Below are positions 18,055-26,159 of a DNA stretch of 64,000 nucleotides, one piece after another (position 1 is the stretch's first letter; each line of letters begins with the position of its first letter). The notes beneath the pieces are model-generated. The model was not told the DNA's origin. It did not search any database and was given only the letters and a program-made list of their open reading frames with translations. The stretch comes from Pseudomonas vlassakiae (lineage in GTDB: Bacteria > Pseudomonadota > Gammaproteobacteria > Pseudomonadales > Pseudomonadaceae): NCBI RefSeq assembly GCF_014269035.2, contig NZ_JABWRP020000003.1, positions 310,001-374,000 on the forward strand, in the 5' to 3' direction. The position numbers and the translations under genes are program-made.

Positions 18055-19389
18055 ATGACTCTGCGTAAGATCGCAGGGCTAGGAGCCCTATTGTCCCTCG
18101 TAATGCCCGGGCTCGCCCTGGCAGAGGAAGCAGCTGCCCCGGCGCTGAACTCCGGCGACACCGCCTGGATGCTCACCTCGACAGCGCTGGTGCTGTTCAT
18201 GACCATTCCAGGTCTGGCCCTTTTCTACGGCGGCATGGTGCGTTCCAAGAACGTGCTGTCGGTGATGATGCAGTGCTTCGCCATCACTGGCCTGATCAGC
18301 ATCCTCTGGGTCATTTATGGCTACAGCATGGCCTTCGATACCACCGGTATGGAAAAGGGCGTGCTCAACTTCAATTCGTTCGTCGGCGGCTTCTCCAAGG
18401 CGTTCCTGAGCGGCGTCACGCCGGCCAACCTGACTTCGGCCACTGCATTGTTCCCTGAAGCAGTGTTCATCACCTTCCAGATGACCTTCGCCATCATCAC
18501 CCCGGCACTGATCGTCGGTGCCTTTGCCGAACGCATGAAGTTCTCGGCGATGCTGGTGTTCATGGGCATCTGGTTCACCCTGGTCTACGCGCCGATCGCG
18601 CACATGGTCTGGAGTGGTGACGGCGCGCTGCTGTGGGACTGGGGCGTGCTCGACTTCGCTGGTGGCACCGTGGTGCACATCAACGCCGGTATCGCTGGCC
18701 TGGTCTGCTGCCTGGTCATGGGCAAGCGCAAAGGCTACCCGACCACCCCGATGGCTCCGCACAACCTGGGCTACACCTTGATGGGCGCGGCCATGCTGTG
18801 GATCGGCTGGTTCGGCTTCAACGCCGGTTCCGCCGCCGCCGCCAATGGCACTGCCGGCATGGCCATGCTGGTGACCCAGATCGCCACCGCTGCTGCTGCG
18901 CTGGGCTGGATGTTCGCCGAGTGGATCTTCCACGGCAAACCCAGTGCCCTGGGCATCGCCTCGGGTGTGGTCGCCGGCCTGGTCGCCATCACGCCGGCCG
19001 CCGGGACCGTGGGCCCTATGGGCGCCCTGGTGATAGGCCTGATCTCCGGTGTGGTCTGCTACTTCTGCGCCACCACCCTCAAGCGCAAGCTGGGTTATGA
19101 CGACTCCCTGGACGCCTTCGGCGTGCACGGCGTCGGCGGCATCATCGGTGCCATCCTGACCGGCGTGTTCGCAGCACCGGCCCTGGGCGGCTTCGGTGCA
19201 GTCACCGATATCGGTGCCCAGGTCTGGGTTCAGGCCAAGGGCGTGATCTTCACCGTGGTCTATACCGCCATCGTCACCTACGTGATCCTCAAGGTGCTGG
19301 ATGTGGTGATGGGCCTGCGGGTCAACGAAGAAGAAGAGTCGGTCGGCCTCGACCTGGCTCAGCACAACGAACGCGGCTACAACCTGTAA
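18055..19389 (+). CDS. amtB: Ammonium transporter AmtB
   Basis: This 444-residue inner-membrane channel has a cleavable signal peptide (to about residue 24, GLALAEE) and 11 transmembrane segments. The pore twin histidines are visible in GGTVVHINAG and FGVHGVGG. It imports ammonium when nitrogen is scarce and is gated by GlnK, whose gene lies immediately upstream. An AGGAG site precedes the ATG. A terminator follows. Confidence 0.97.
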   Translation: MTLRKIAGLGALLSLVMPGLALAEEAAAPALNSGDTAWMLTSTALVLFMTIPGLALFYGGMVRSKNVLSVMMQCFAITGLISILWVIYGYSMAFDTTGMEKGVLNFNSFVGGFSKAFLSGVTPANLTSATALFPEAVFITFQMTFAIITPALIVGAFAERMKFSAMLVFMGIWFTLVYAPIAHMVWSGDGALLWDWGVLDFAGGTVVHINAGIAGLVCCLVMGKRKGYPTTPMAPHNLGYTLMGAAMLWIGWFGFNAGSAAAANGTAGMAMLVTQIATAAAALGWMFAEWIFHGKPSALGIASGVVAGLVAITPAAGTVGPMGALVIGLISGVVCYFCATTLKRKLGYDDSLDAFGVHGVGGIIGAILTGVFAAPALGGFGAVTDIGAQVWVQAKGVIFTVVYTAIVTYVILKVLDVVMGLRVNEEEESVGLDLAQHNERGYNL

Positions 19390-19409
19390 CCGCGACGCTG
19401 GTAAAACTT

Positions 19410-19433
19410 GCCCGGTTCGCCGGGCATTTTTTT
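19410..19433 (+). terminator. Intrinsic terminator of glnK-amtB
   Basis: GCCCGG and CCGGGC arms (19410-19415, 19420-19425) around a TTCG tetraloop are followed by A and seven T. Confidence 0.92.
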
Positions 19434-19527
19434 GTCTGTTTTTTGCCATTTCGCGCAGTGCAAACGGTTTATCACTCACGTTCGCGACGTAGGCCAAAAA
19501 CTTACAAGTCTTCGGGCATTTATGGTG

Positions 19528-19817
19528 CTTTGCTTTTTTCACGAGCGCGCTAGAATGCGCGCCAAAGAGTGTTGGGTGAGTAGTCCCCACGCTTCTCCAG
19601 CCTTTGCTAGGCTTGCCAATAGCGTGTGGCCAGCAGGGTTCAAGGATTTGTCAGGTCTTGCCAGGAGTGGGGCCTGCTGGGTGCCGCCTCCCATCAGGAG
19701 CGCCGACCCAAGGGCAGTGGCCTAACCCACGGCCAGTTGAATTTTCACTGGTGGCTGCCGGTCTACGGCTGCACCGGTCTATAACTAACCTGCTTTTCGC
19801 AAGTCATGAGGTAGAAC
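19528..19817 (+). promoter_or_regulatory. Promoter and long structured leader of sutA
   Basis: A promoter-like TTTGCT/TTGCTT near 19528 and TAGAAT near 19551 would start a transcript around 19560, giving an untranslated leader of about 250 nt before sutA. It contains several stems: AGCCT/AGGCT around TTGCT near 19600, CCAGCAGG (19630-19637) with CCTGCTGG (19673-19680), CCAGT/ACTGG near 19735-19755, and CCGGT/ACCGG just before the coding region. No good ORF was found in it. It could be a regulatory 5' leader or a separate small RNA; no known family was recognised. Confidence 0.5.
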
Positions 19818-20147
19818 ATGAGCGACGACGATCTGGAAAATGATGACCTCGAAGTAGGCGACGAAGACGAGGCTGATGAAGGCCTCGAAGCGGCGGCTGA
19901 CGATGGCGTGGAAGATGTTGGCGATGACGACAGCAGCCCGGCACCGACTGCCAAGGGCAAATCCAAGGCCGCTGTCTCGGTAGACGAGATGCCGAGCATG
20001 GAAGCCAAGCAGAAGGAGCGTGATGCCCTGGCCAAGGCGATGGAAGAATTTCTTTCGCGCGGTGGCAAGGTGCAGGAAGTCGAGGCCAACGTGGTCGCCG
20101 ACCCGCCCAAGAAGCCGGACAACAAGTACGGCAGCCGCCCTATCTGA
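19818..20147 (+). CDS. sutA: SutA, RNA polymerase-binding transcriptional regulator
   Basis: This 109-residue protein has a very acidic, probably disordered N-terminus (residues 1-45), a short helical core (MEAKQKERDALAKAMEEFLSRGGKVQEV) and the conserved tail KKPDNKYGSRPI. These match SutA of P. aeruginosa, which binds RNA polymerase and supports expression during slow growth. A GAGG site precedes the ATG. The gene is monocistronic with a strong terminator. Placement after amtB is as in P. aeruginosa. Confidence 0.9.
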   Translation: MSDDDLENDDLEVGDEDEADEGLEAAADDGVEDVGDDDSSPAPTAKGKSKAAVSVDEMPSMEAKQKERDALAKAMEEFLSRGGKVQEVEANVVADPPKKPDNKYGSRPI

Positions 20148-20158
20148 GTGGCTGAATA

Positions 20159-20190
20159 CAAAAAAGCCCGCCGTCGCTGCGGGCTTTTTT
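20159..20190. terminator. Bidirectional intrinsic terminator after sutA
   Basis: GCCCGC (20166-20171) and GCGGGC (20179-20184) are flanked by A-runs on one side and T-runs on the other, so it can end both sutA and the opposing HAD-xerC operon. Confidence 0.9.
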
Positions 20191-20216
20191 GTGCCTGGTG
20201 TCCTGCACGGCCCCAG

Positions 20217-20912
20217 TCAACGCCAGCGCGCGAGTACCTCGGGCAGCTGGGACAAGCGCTGGATCTCTGCATCCGGCGCCCGGTCACCCGCCCAGGCCTT
20301 GCCCTGCGGGTTGAACCACACGGCGCGCAAACCTGCGCGCTGGGCGCCGGCGATGTCGTCGCCCGGGTGATCGCCAATATGCACCGCCGCGCTGGCCTCA
20401 GTTTCGCCACGCTTGAGGGCTTCGATGAACGGTGCCGGGTCCGGCTTGCCGATGCCCAGGTCCTCCGCACACAGGGCGAAGCGGAAGTAATCCGCCAGCC
20501 CCAGTCGGCGTATATCGGCGTTGCCGTTGGTGACCACGCCCAAGGTGTAGTGACGGCGCAGGACTTCCAGTACCGGCTGTACCTCGGGGAACACTTCGAC
20601 CTGGTGGCGGGCATGCAGGAAAACTTCAAAGCCCTCGTTCGCCAATTCCTGCGCCTGCTTCTCGCTGTAGCCGACTTCCTCCAGGGCGTGGAACAACACA
20701 CGTCGGCGCAGGGCGCTGATGCGGTGCTTGAGGCCCGGCTCGGCTTGCACCAGACGTTCGCGGATGGCGAACAGGTGCTCCACCGGCACGCCGCCGAGGA
20801 CTGGGGCGTTGGCTTCGAGCCAGTCGCGCAGCACGACCTCGGCACTGGCAATCACGGGCGCGGTGTCCCACAGCGTGTCGTCGAGGTCGAAGGTGATCAG
20901 CTTGATGCTCAT
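20217..20912 (-). CDS. HAD-superfamily phosphatase (YigB-like)
   Basis: This 231-residue hydrolase has the HAD motifs in order: motif [11 protein letters not shown] (nucleophile Asp9, acid Asp11), motif II Thr in VVTNG, motif III Lys in GIGKPDP, and motif [13 protein letters not shown]. The helical cap between motifs I and II is of the subfamily-I type. YigB homologues dephosphorylate FMN or a riboflavin precursor; that assignment is by resemblance and position after xerC. Its ATG overlaps the xerC stop by 4 bases. Confidence 0.9.
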   Translation of the reverse strand: MSIKLITFDLDDTLWDTAPVIASAEVVLRDWLEANAPVLGGVPVEHLFAIRERLVQAEPGLKHRISALRRRVLFHALEEVGYSEKQAQELANEGFEVFLHARHQVEVFPEVQPVLEVLRRHYTLGVVTNGNADIRRLGLADYFRFALCAEDLGIGKPDPAPFIEALKRGETEASAAVHIGDHPGDDIAGAQRAGLRAVWFNPQGKAWAGDRAPDAEIQRLSQLPEVLARWR

Positions 20913-21808
20913 GAGTCTGTGCCTTTGCTGCGTTTGGCCCGAGGGTGGGCACTGTCGTACACCGCGGCCAGGTGCTGGAAGTCCAGGTGGGTATAGATCT
21001 GCGTGGTGCTGATGTCGGCGTGGCCGAGCATTTCCTGCACCGCACGCAGGTCCTGGGACGATTCCAGCACGTGGCTGGCGAAGGAGTGGCGAAGCATGTG
21101 CGGGTGCAGGTGCTGGCCTAGCTCGCGCTCGCCGGCAGCCTTGACCCGCAATTGGATGGCCCGTGGGCTCATGCGATTGCCCTGGCGGGTGATGAATACC
21201 GCGCTGTCACGCGGCGCGCCGATGCCACGCAGCTTGAACCAGGCCTGCAACGCCTCACGGGCCTTGCGCCCGACCGGTAATACGCGGGTCTTGCTGCCCT
21301 TGCCGAGTACTTGCACCAGGCCGGCAGCCAGGTCGAGCTGCTCGAGGTCGAGGTTGTTCAGTTCGGACAGGCGCAGGCCGGAGGAATAGAACAATTCGAG
21401 GATGGCCTGGTCACGGCGGGCGATAAAGTCGTCATCGACGCCGCCATCGAGCAGCTGCAGGGCTCGGTCGGTGTCCAGTACCTTGGGCAGCCGGCGTTCG
21501 CCCTTGGGCGCGCTCAGGCCATTGGCCGGATCATGCTGGCACAGGCCCTCGCGATTGAGGTAGCGGTACAGGCCGCGCACCGCCGACAGCAATCGCGCCA
21601 GGCTGCGCGATGACTGGCCGTGATGGTGCAAGCGGGCGATAAGCTGGCGCAGCTGCTGAATCTGCAGGGCGCCCCAGCCGGCGATGCCCTGGCTGTTGCA
21701 ATATTCGATGACCTTGTCGAGGTCGCGGCGATAAGCCAGCAGGGTGTGTTCGGACACCTGGCGCTCGTTGCGCAGGTGTGCGCAATAAGCCTCCAGCTGG
21801 CGTTCCAT
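20909..21808 (-). CDS. xerC: Site-specific tyrosine recombinase XerC
   Basis: This 299-residue recombinase resolves chromosome dimers at dif together with XerD. An N-terminal SAM-like core-binding domain (residues 1-90) precedes the catalytic domain with Arg in SGLRLSEL, the HxxR pair in [10 protein letters not shown], His in MLGHADIS and the nucleophile Tyr in TTQIYTHL. The start at 21808 overlaps the DUF484 stop by one base (TGATG). Order DUF484-xerC-HAD is conserved in pseudomonads. Confidence 0.95.
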   Translation of the reverse strand: MERQLEAYCAHLRNERQVSEHTLLAYRRDLDKVIEYCNSQGIAGWGALQIQQLRQLIARLHHHGQSSRSLARLLSAVRGLYRYLNREGLCQHDPANGLSAPKGERRLPKVLDTDRALQLLDGGVDDDFIARRDQAILELFYSSGLRLSELNNLDLEQLDLAAGLVQVLGKGSKTRVLPVGRKAREALQAWFKLRGIGAPRDSAVFITRQGNRMSPRAIQLRVKAAGERELGQHLHPHMLRHSFASHVLESSQDLRAVQEMLGHADISTTQIYTHLDFQHLAAVYDSAHPRAKRSKGTDS

Positions 21809-22512
21809 CAGCGCACCGGACGCAGGGTCTGGGTCACGCGCGGCACCACGCGGCCAAGCACTTCGGCGATGTAGCCGAGGAACAAGGTGCCGACGCTGCT
21901 CTTGTAGTGCTGCGGGTCGCGGCTGCCGATCGCCAGCACGCCATGCAGCCCTTGATATTCGAGGGCGGCAACCGCACTGGAGCCGACCTCCTGCTGCTGC
22001 TCCTTGCCGAACAGGAAGGCCAGCTCGTGCTCGCGCAGGTTGCCGCTGACCGTCTTGCCACCGCCCAGCAGGCCACCGATGGCTTGCTGAGCTTCGGCAT
22101 TGCTGACCCAACGGCCTACGGGCGCTGCGTTGTCGCCGAACAGGATCAGGCTGACGAAAGGCACCTGGAATTCCTGGCGCAGGCTGTCTTCGACGGCCAT
22201 CACCACTTCTTCCAGGCTGCCGGCGTCGAGCAGGTCGAGGATCAGCCGACGGGTCTTGTCGAACAGCCGGTCGTTGTCCCGGGCCACGTCCATCAGTTGC
22301 GACAGGCGATGGCGCATCTCGATATTGCGGTCGCGCAGCAGCTTGAGCTGGCGTTCCACCAGCGACACGCTGTCACCGCGCTGGTGGGGGATGCGTTGGT
22401 CGATCAACAGCTCGTCGTGCTCGGCGAAGAAGGTGGGGTGAGCGCGCAGGTAGGCGACCACCGCTTCGGCATCGAGCTCATCGGGCTGCTGGGGTACTGG
22501 CTGATCGGTCAT
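21808..22512 (-). CDS. DUF484 family protein (GAF-like)
   Basis: This 234-residue protein belongs to DUF484, usually encoded between dapF and xerC. A short helical N-terminus ([33 protein letters not shown]) leads into a GAF-like domain (about residues 90-225). It may sense a small molecule, but its role is unknown. It overlaps xerC by one base and lies 13 bases after dapF, so all belong to one operon. Confidence 0.9.
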   Translation of the reverse strand: MTDQPVPQQPDELDAEAVVAYLRAHPTFFAEHDELLIDQRIPHQRGDSVSLVERQLKLLRDRNIEMRHRLSQLMDVARDNDRLFDKTRRLILDLLDAGSLEEVVMAVEDSLRQEFQVPFVSLILFGDNAAPVGRWVSNAEAQQAIGGLLGGGKTVSGNLREHELAFLFGKEQQQEVGSSAVAALEYQGLHGVLAIGSRDPQHYKSSVGTLFLGYIAEVLGRVVPRVTQTLRPVR

Positions 22513-22525
22513 GGCGGTTACTCGC

Positions 22526-23356
22526 TTAGAGACGAACCTGTCCTTCGAAGACGCGTACGGCTGGGCCGGTCATCAACACGGGCTTGCCTGGGCCGGCCCA
22601 TTCGATATGCAGGCGGCCACCGGGCAGGTCGAGGGACACCGGAGAGTCCATCCAGCCCTGGCTGATGGCGGCGACAGCTGCGGCGCAGGCGCCGGTACCA
22701 CAGGCCTGGGTCTCGCCGGCACCACGCTCCCACACCCGCAGGTTGGCGCGATGGCGGTCGATGACCTGGAGGAAGCCGGCATTCACCCGCTGCGGGAAGC
22801 GCGGGTGGTTTTCGATTTTCGGGCCCAGCTCATGGACCGGCGCGGTGTGCACGTCATCGACGCGCAGCACGGCATGCGGGTTGCCCATGGACACGGCGGC
22901 AATCGAATACACCTGGCCGTCTACCTCCAGCGGGTAGTTCACTGCCTGTTCGTCGGCAATGAAGGGGATTTCTGCCGGGACGAAGCGCGGCGGGCCCATG
23001 TCGACACACACCTGGCCGTCGTTCTGCACGTCCAGCTCGATGATGCCGCCCTTGGTTTCCACGCGGATGCGCTTTTTCGCGGTCAGGCGCTTGTCCAGCA
23101 CGAAGCGGGCAAAGCAGCGCGCGCCGTTGCCGCACTGCTCGACCTCGGAGCCGTCGGCGTTGAAGATCCGGTAGCGGAAGTCCACTTCCGGGTTGCTCGG
23201 CGCCTCGACGATCAGCAGCTGGTCGAAGCCGATACCGGTGTGGCGGTCACCCCACTGCTTGGCGTGCTTGGGCTGGATGTGCGCGTGCTGGCTGACCAGG
23301 TCGAGGACCATGAAGTCGTTGCCCAGCCCATGCATCTTGGTAAAGCGCAGCAGCAT
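22526..23356 (-). CDS. dapF: Diaminopimelate epimerase
   Basis: This 276-residue enzyme converts LL- to meso-diaminopimelate for lysine and peptidoglycan synthesis. Both catalytic cysteines are visible in EQCGNGARC and ACGTGAC, and the start [15 protein letters not shown] is diagnostic. The ATG at 23356 is 4 bases after the lysA stop; the longer frame upstream lies inside lysA. Confidence 0.96.
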   Translation of the reverse strand: MLLRFTKMHGLGNDFMVLDLVSQHAHIQPKHAKQWGDRHTGIGFDQLLIVEAPSNPEVDFRYRIFNADGSEVEQCGNGARCFARFVLDKRLTAKKRIRVETKGGIIELDVQNDGQVCVDMGPPRFVPAEIPFIADEQAVNYPLEVDGQVYSIAAVSMGNPHAVLRVDDVHTAPVHELGPKIENHPRFPQRVNAGFLQVIDRHRANLRVWERGAGETQACGTGACAAAVAAISQGWMDSPVSLDLPGGRLHIEWAGPGKPVLMTGPAVRVFEGQVRL

Positions 23357-23360
23357 GGGC

Positions 23361-24608
23361 TCACTCCGGCAGCAGGCTTTCGCCAGCGTACAGTTCGGCG
23401 ATGGTCTCGCGGCGGCGGACTTCGAAAGCCTGGTCGCCGTCGACCAGGATTTCCGCACAACGGCCACGGGTGTTGTAGTTCGAGCTCATGACGAAACCAT
23501 AGGCGCCCGCCGACTGTACGGCCAGCAGGTCACCTTCGGCCAGGTTCAGCACGCGGTCCTTGGCGAGGAAGTCGCCGGTTTCGCAGATCGGGCCTACCAG
23601 GTCATAGGCACGGCCTTCGCCCGCCCGCGGCGTGACCGCGCTGACGCCCATCCAGGCCTGGTACAGGGCCGGGCGGATCAGGTCGTTCATCGCTGCATCG
23701 ATGATGGCGAAGTCCTTGTGTTCGGTGTGCTTGAGGTATTCCACGCGGGTCAGCAAGGCACCGGCGTTGGCCACGATGTAGCGGCCTGGCTCGAACACCA
23801 GGGCCAGGTCACGGCTGCCGACGCGCTCACGGATGGCCTTGATGTAGTCGGCCACCAGCGGCGGCTCTTCGTCGCGATAGCGCACGCCAACGCCGCCGCC
23901 CAGGTCCAGGTGACGCAGGTGGATGCCGCACTCGGCCAGGCGATCGACCAGGACCAGCAGGCGGTCCAGGGCATCGAGGAACGGGTCGACGGTAGTCAGC
24001 TGCGAGCCGATGTGGCAGTCGACACCCACCACGTCCAGGTTCGGCAGCTGCGCAGCGCGCACGTAGATGGCTTCGGCGTCGGCGATGGCGATACCGAACT
24101 TGTTCTCTTTGAGGCCGGTGGAAATGTACGGGTGAGTACCGGCATCGACGTCCGGGTTCACGCGCAGCGAGATCGGCGCAACCTTGCCCATCTCGGCGGC
24201 TACCACTTGCAGGCGTTCGAGTTCGTCGGTGGACTCGACGTTGAAGCAGTGCACGCCGACTTCCAGGGCGCGGCGCATGTCTTCGCGGGTCTTGCCGACG
24301 CCGGAGAAGACCACGCGATCGGCGCGGCCGCCAGCGGCCAGCACGCGCTCGAGTTCACCGCCGGAGACGATGTCGAAACCCGCCCCCAGGCGCGCCAGGA
24401 CGTTCAGCACGCCAAGGTTGGAGTTGGCCTTGACGGCGAAGCAGACCAGGTGATCGGTACCTTGCAGGGCATCGGTGTAGCTGCGGTACTGGGCTTCGAT
24501 GTGGGCGCGCGAGTACACGTAGGTCGGGGTGCCGAAGCGTTCGGCGATGGCCGACAGGGCGACGCCCTCCGCGAACAGTTCACCGTCGCGGTAGTTGAAA
24601 GCGTTCAT
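23361..24608 (-). CDS. lysA: Diaminopimelate decarboxylase
   Basis: This 415-residue PLP enzyme makes lysine from meso-diaminopimelate. The PLP Lys is in CFAVKANSN, the phosphate-binding Gly-rich loop near [11 protein letters not shown] and the catalytic Cys in [16 protein letters not shown] precedes the ATG. lysA lies between lptM and dapF in the same operon. Confidence 0.96.
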   Translation of the reverse strand: MNAFNYRDGELFAEGVALSAIAERFGTPTYVYSRAHIEAQYRSYTDALQGTDHLVCFAVKANSNLGVLNVLARLGAGFDIVSGGELERVLAAGGRADRVVFSGVGKTREDMRRALEVGVHCFNVESTDELERLQVVAAEMGKVAPISLRVNPDVDAGTHPYISTGLKENKFGIAIADAEAIYVRAAQLPNLDVVGVDCHIGSQLTTVDPFLDALDRLLVLVDRLAECGIHLRHLDLGGGVGVRYRDEEPPLVADYIKAIRERVGSRDLALVFEPGRYIVANAGALLTRVEYLKHTEHKDFAIIDAAMNDLIRPALYQAWMGVSAVTPRAGEGRAYDLVGPICETGDFLAKDRVLNLAEGDLLAVQSAGAYGFVMSSNYNTRGRCAEILVDGDQAFEVRRRETIAELYAGESLLPE

Positions 24609-24617
24609 CTGAATTCC

Positions 24618-24821
24618 TTACTGCTCTGGCGTCTGCTCGGGCTGGATTGGCTGCTCTTCCTGCGGCTGGACCGCTGGAGCATGCTGGTGCTGGTGCGACT
24701 TTTTCGGGCCTTTGCCGTCCTTGCCGTCTTCTGGCAGGTACAGGGGGCCCTTCTGACCGCAGGCCGAAACGAGGCAGGCAACCGCGACCAGCGCCGCGAG
24801 CGAGGAAATCAGGCGCTTCAT
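24618..24821 (-). CDS. lptM: LptM-like small lipoprotein (YifL family)
   Basis: This 67-residue lipoprotein has a signal peptide ending in the lipobox LVSAC (Cys21) followed by the hallmark [11 protein letters not shown] charged, His- and Gln-rich tail follows. LptM homologues assist maturation of the LptD-LptE outer-membrane translocon. It is first in the lptM-lysA-dapF-DUF484-xerC-HAD operon, 9 bases before lysA. Confidence 0.9.
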   Translation of the reverse strand: MKRLISSLAALVAVACLVSACGQKGPLYLPEDGKDGKGPKKSHQHQHAPAVQPQEEQPIQPEQTPEQ

Positions 24822-25037
24822 GGGTGAAATCCTTTGAAATATGCAGTATTGCGCCCGAGTATACCGAGCGACCGGCGGATTGCCTATGCAAGAGCCGGTC
24901 CGTCGGGCGGGCTATGCTCAGGGGCGCTCGCCACGGTAATGGGGCCGGTGGCGAGCGCGGCTAAACCTTTGCATTCATGGCCCGGCGCCCGTATCTTGCC
25001 GGCTTGCCCGTAAAGCAGCCAATTCGAGGTTCCTGCA

Positions 25038-25370
25038 ATGAGTTTGAGCGAAGCGCGTTTCCATGATCTGGTCGACGCGACCCAACAGGCCCTGGAAGAC
25101 CTGTTCGACGAGAGCGGCCTGGACCTGGACATGGAAAATTCTGGCGGCGTGCTGACCGTCAAGTTCGAAGGCGGCGCCCAGCTGATCTTCAGTCGCCAGG
25201 AACCGTTGCGCCAGCTGTGGCTGGCCGACCGTTCCGGCGGCTTCCACTTCGACTACGACGAAGAAAGCGGCAAGTGGGTGTGCGAGAAGAGCGAAGAACT
25301 GCTGAACGAAATGCTCGAGCGTATCGTCTGGGAGCGGGCCGGCGAGAAGCTGGACTTCGACGAGATCTGA
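25038..25370 (+). CDS. cyaY: Frataxin-like iron-sulfur protein CyaY
   Basis: This 110-residue frataxin homologue has an acidic first helix (ARFHDLVDATQQALEDLFDES) for iron binding and the conserved sheet residues around LIFSRQEPLRQLWLADRSGGFHF. It modulates iron-sulfur cluster assembly at IscS. It is divergent from lptM and is followed after one base by a DUF1289 gene. An 11-base inverted repeat (24924-24934 and 24948-24958) lies in the divergent region. Confidence 0.95.
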   Translation: MSLSEARFHDLVDATQQALEDLFDESGLDLDMENSGGVLTVKFEGGAQLIFSRQEPLRQLWLADRSGGFHFDYDEESGKWVCEKSEELLNEMLERIVWERAGEKLDFDEI

Positions 25371-25371
25371 C

Positions 25372-25584
25372 ATGACCAGCCAGGCGCGGCCACCCAAGCC
25401 GCTGTACAGCAACGTCAGCCCGGCGGTGCCGTCGCCCTGCATCAGCGTCTGCCGGCTGGATGAGCAGCGGGTGTGCACCGGCTGCCATCGGCATGTCGAG
25501 CACATTCGCGAATGGCGCTCGGCCGACGACGAACGGCGCCGGCAGATCTGCCGCGAAGCCCAGGCCCTGCGCGCACGGGCTTGA
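25372..25584 (+). CDS. DUF1289 family protein
   Basis: This 70-residue protein has the DUF1289 pattern PSPCISVCRLDEQRVCTGCHRHVEHIREW, with four cysteines that probably bind a metal or iron-sulfur cluster. The exact function is unknown. It starts 2 bases after the cyaY stop codon and is surely co-transcribed with it. Confidence 0.88.
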   Translation: MTSQARPPKPLYSNVSPAVPSPCISVCRLDEQRVCTGCHRHVEHIREWRSADDERRRQICREAQALRARA

Positions 25585-25716
25585 GTATTTGCCCGGCTGT
25601 GGTAGTGTCGGGTTGTGCGTCGGTGACGCAAAAGCATCCACAAACCCCGCCCTTGGGCGGGGTTTTGCTTTATCTGCCCGCAGCAAACCGCCTGTTCAAA
25701 GGAGTCTGACTGGATC
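25585..25716 (+). promoter_or_regulatory. rnk leader with attenuator-like terminator
   Basis: A strong terminator-like hairpin (CCCCGCCC at 25645-25652, TT, GGGCGGGG at 25655-25662, then TTTT) lies between the DUF1289 stop and rnk, about 50 bases before the rnk start. A conserved rnk leader with a premature terminator has been described in pseudomonads. The hairpin may therefore attenuate rnk as well as end the cyaY transcript. The two roles cannot be told apart from sequence. Confidence 0.6.
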
Positions 25717-26127
25717 ATGAGCACCAAGCCTTCCCTCATCCTCACCCGATTGGACGTACAACGTCTCGAGCGCCTGATCGACAGCCTCGACGAGAACACG
25801 CCGGGTGTGCTCGCCTTGCAGGAAGAGCTGGACCGTGCCGCTCAGGTGGTCGGCCATGAGGAAGTGCCCGCCGGAGTGGTGACCATGAACTCGCGGGTGC
25901 ATTGCCGTGAGCAAGCCAGCGGCAAGGACTACCACCTGACCCTGGTGTACCCGAAAGATGCCGGTGGAGAAGGCACGGTTTCGATCCTCGCGCCGATCGG
26001 TTGTGCGCTGCTGGGCTTGTCGGTGGGCGAGCAGATCGACTGGCCGGCACCGGGGGGCAAGACCCTGAAACTGAAGTTGCTGGCAGTCGAGTACCAGCCT
26101 GAAGCGGCTGGCGATTTCGACCTCTGA
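25717..26127 (+). CDS. rnk: Nucleoside diphosphate kinase regulator Rnk
   Basis: This 136-residue protein has an N-terminal coiled-coil-like helix pair and a C-terminal GreA/GreB-type domain (YPKDAGGEGTVSILAPIGCALLGLSVGEQIDWPAPGG). Rnk binds RNA polymerase near the secondary channel. Its first known effect was on nucleoside diphosphate kinase and alginate levels. It is preceded by an attenuator-like leader and converges on cyaA. Confidence 0.93.
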   Translation: MSTKPSLILTRLDVQRLERLIDSLDENTPGVLALQEELDRAAQVVGHEEVPAGVVTMNSRVHCREQASGKDYHLTLVYPKDAGGEGTVSILAPIGCALLGLSVGEQIDWPAPGGKTLKLKLLAVEYQPEAAGDFDL

Positions 26128-26159
26128 GATCCTTGGGCTGCGCAGCAGCCCTTGAATTT

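Noticed and set aside
18088..19590. A 500-codon minus-strand frame
   Set aside because: It is antisense to amtB and composed of His/Gln/Asp runs; amtB is unambiguous.
19560..19817. 6S RNA
   Set aside because: The region is stem-rich, but 6S RNA in pseudomonads lies by zapA and the long central-bubble hairpin is not evident here.
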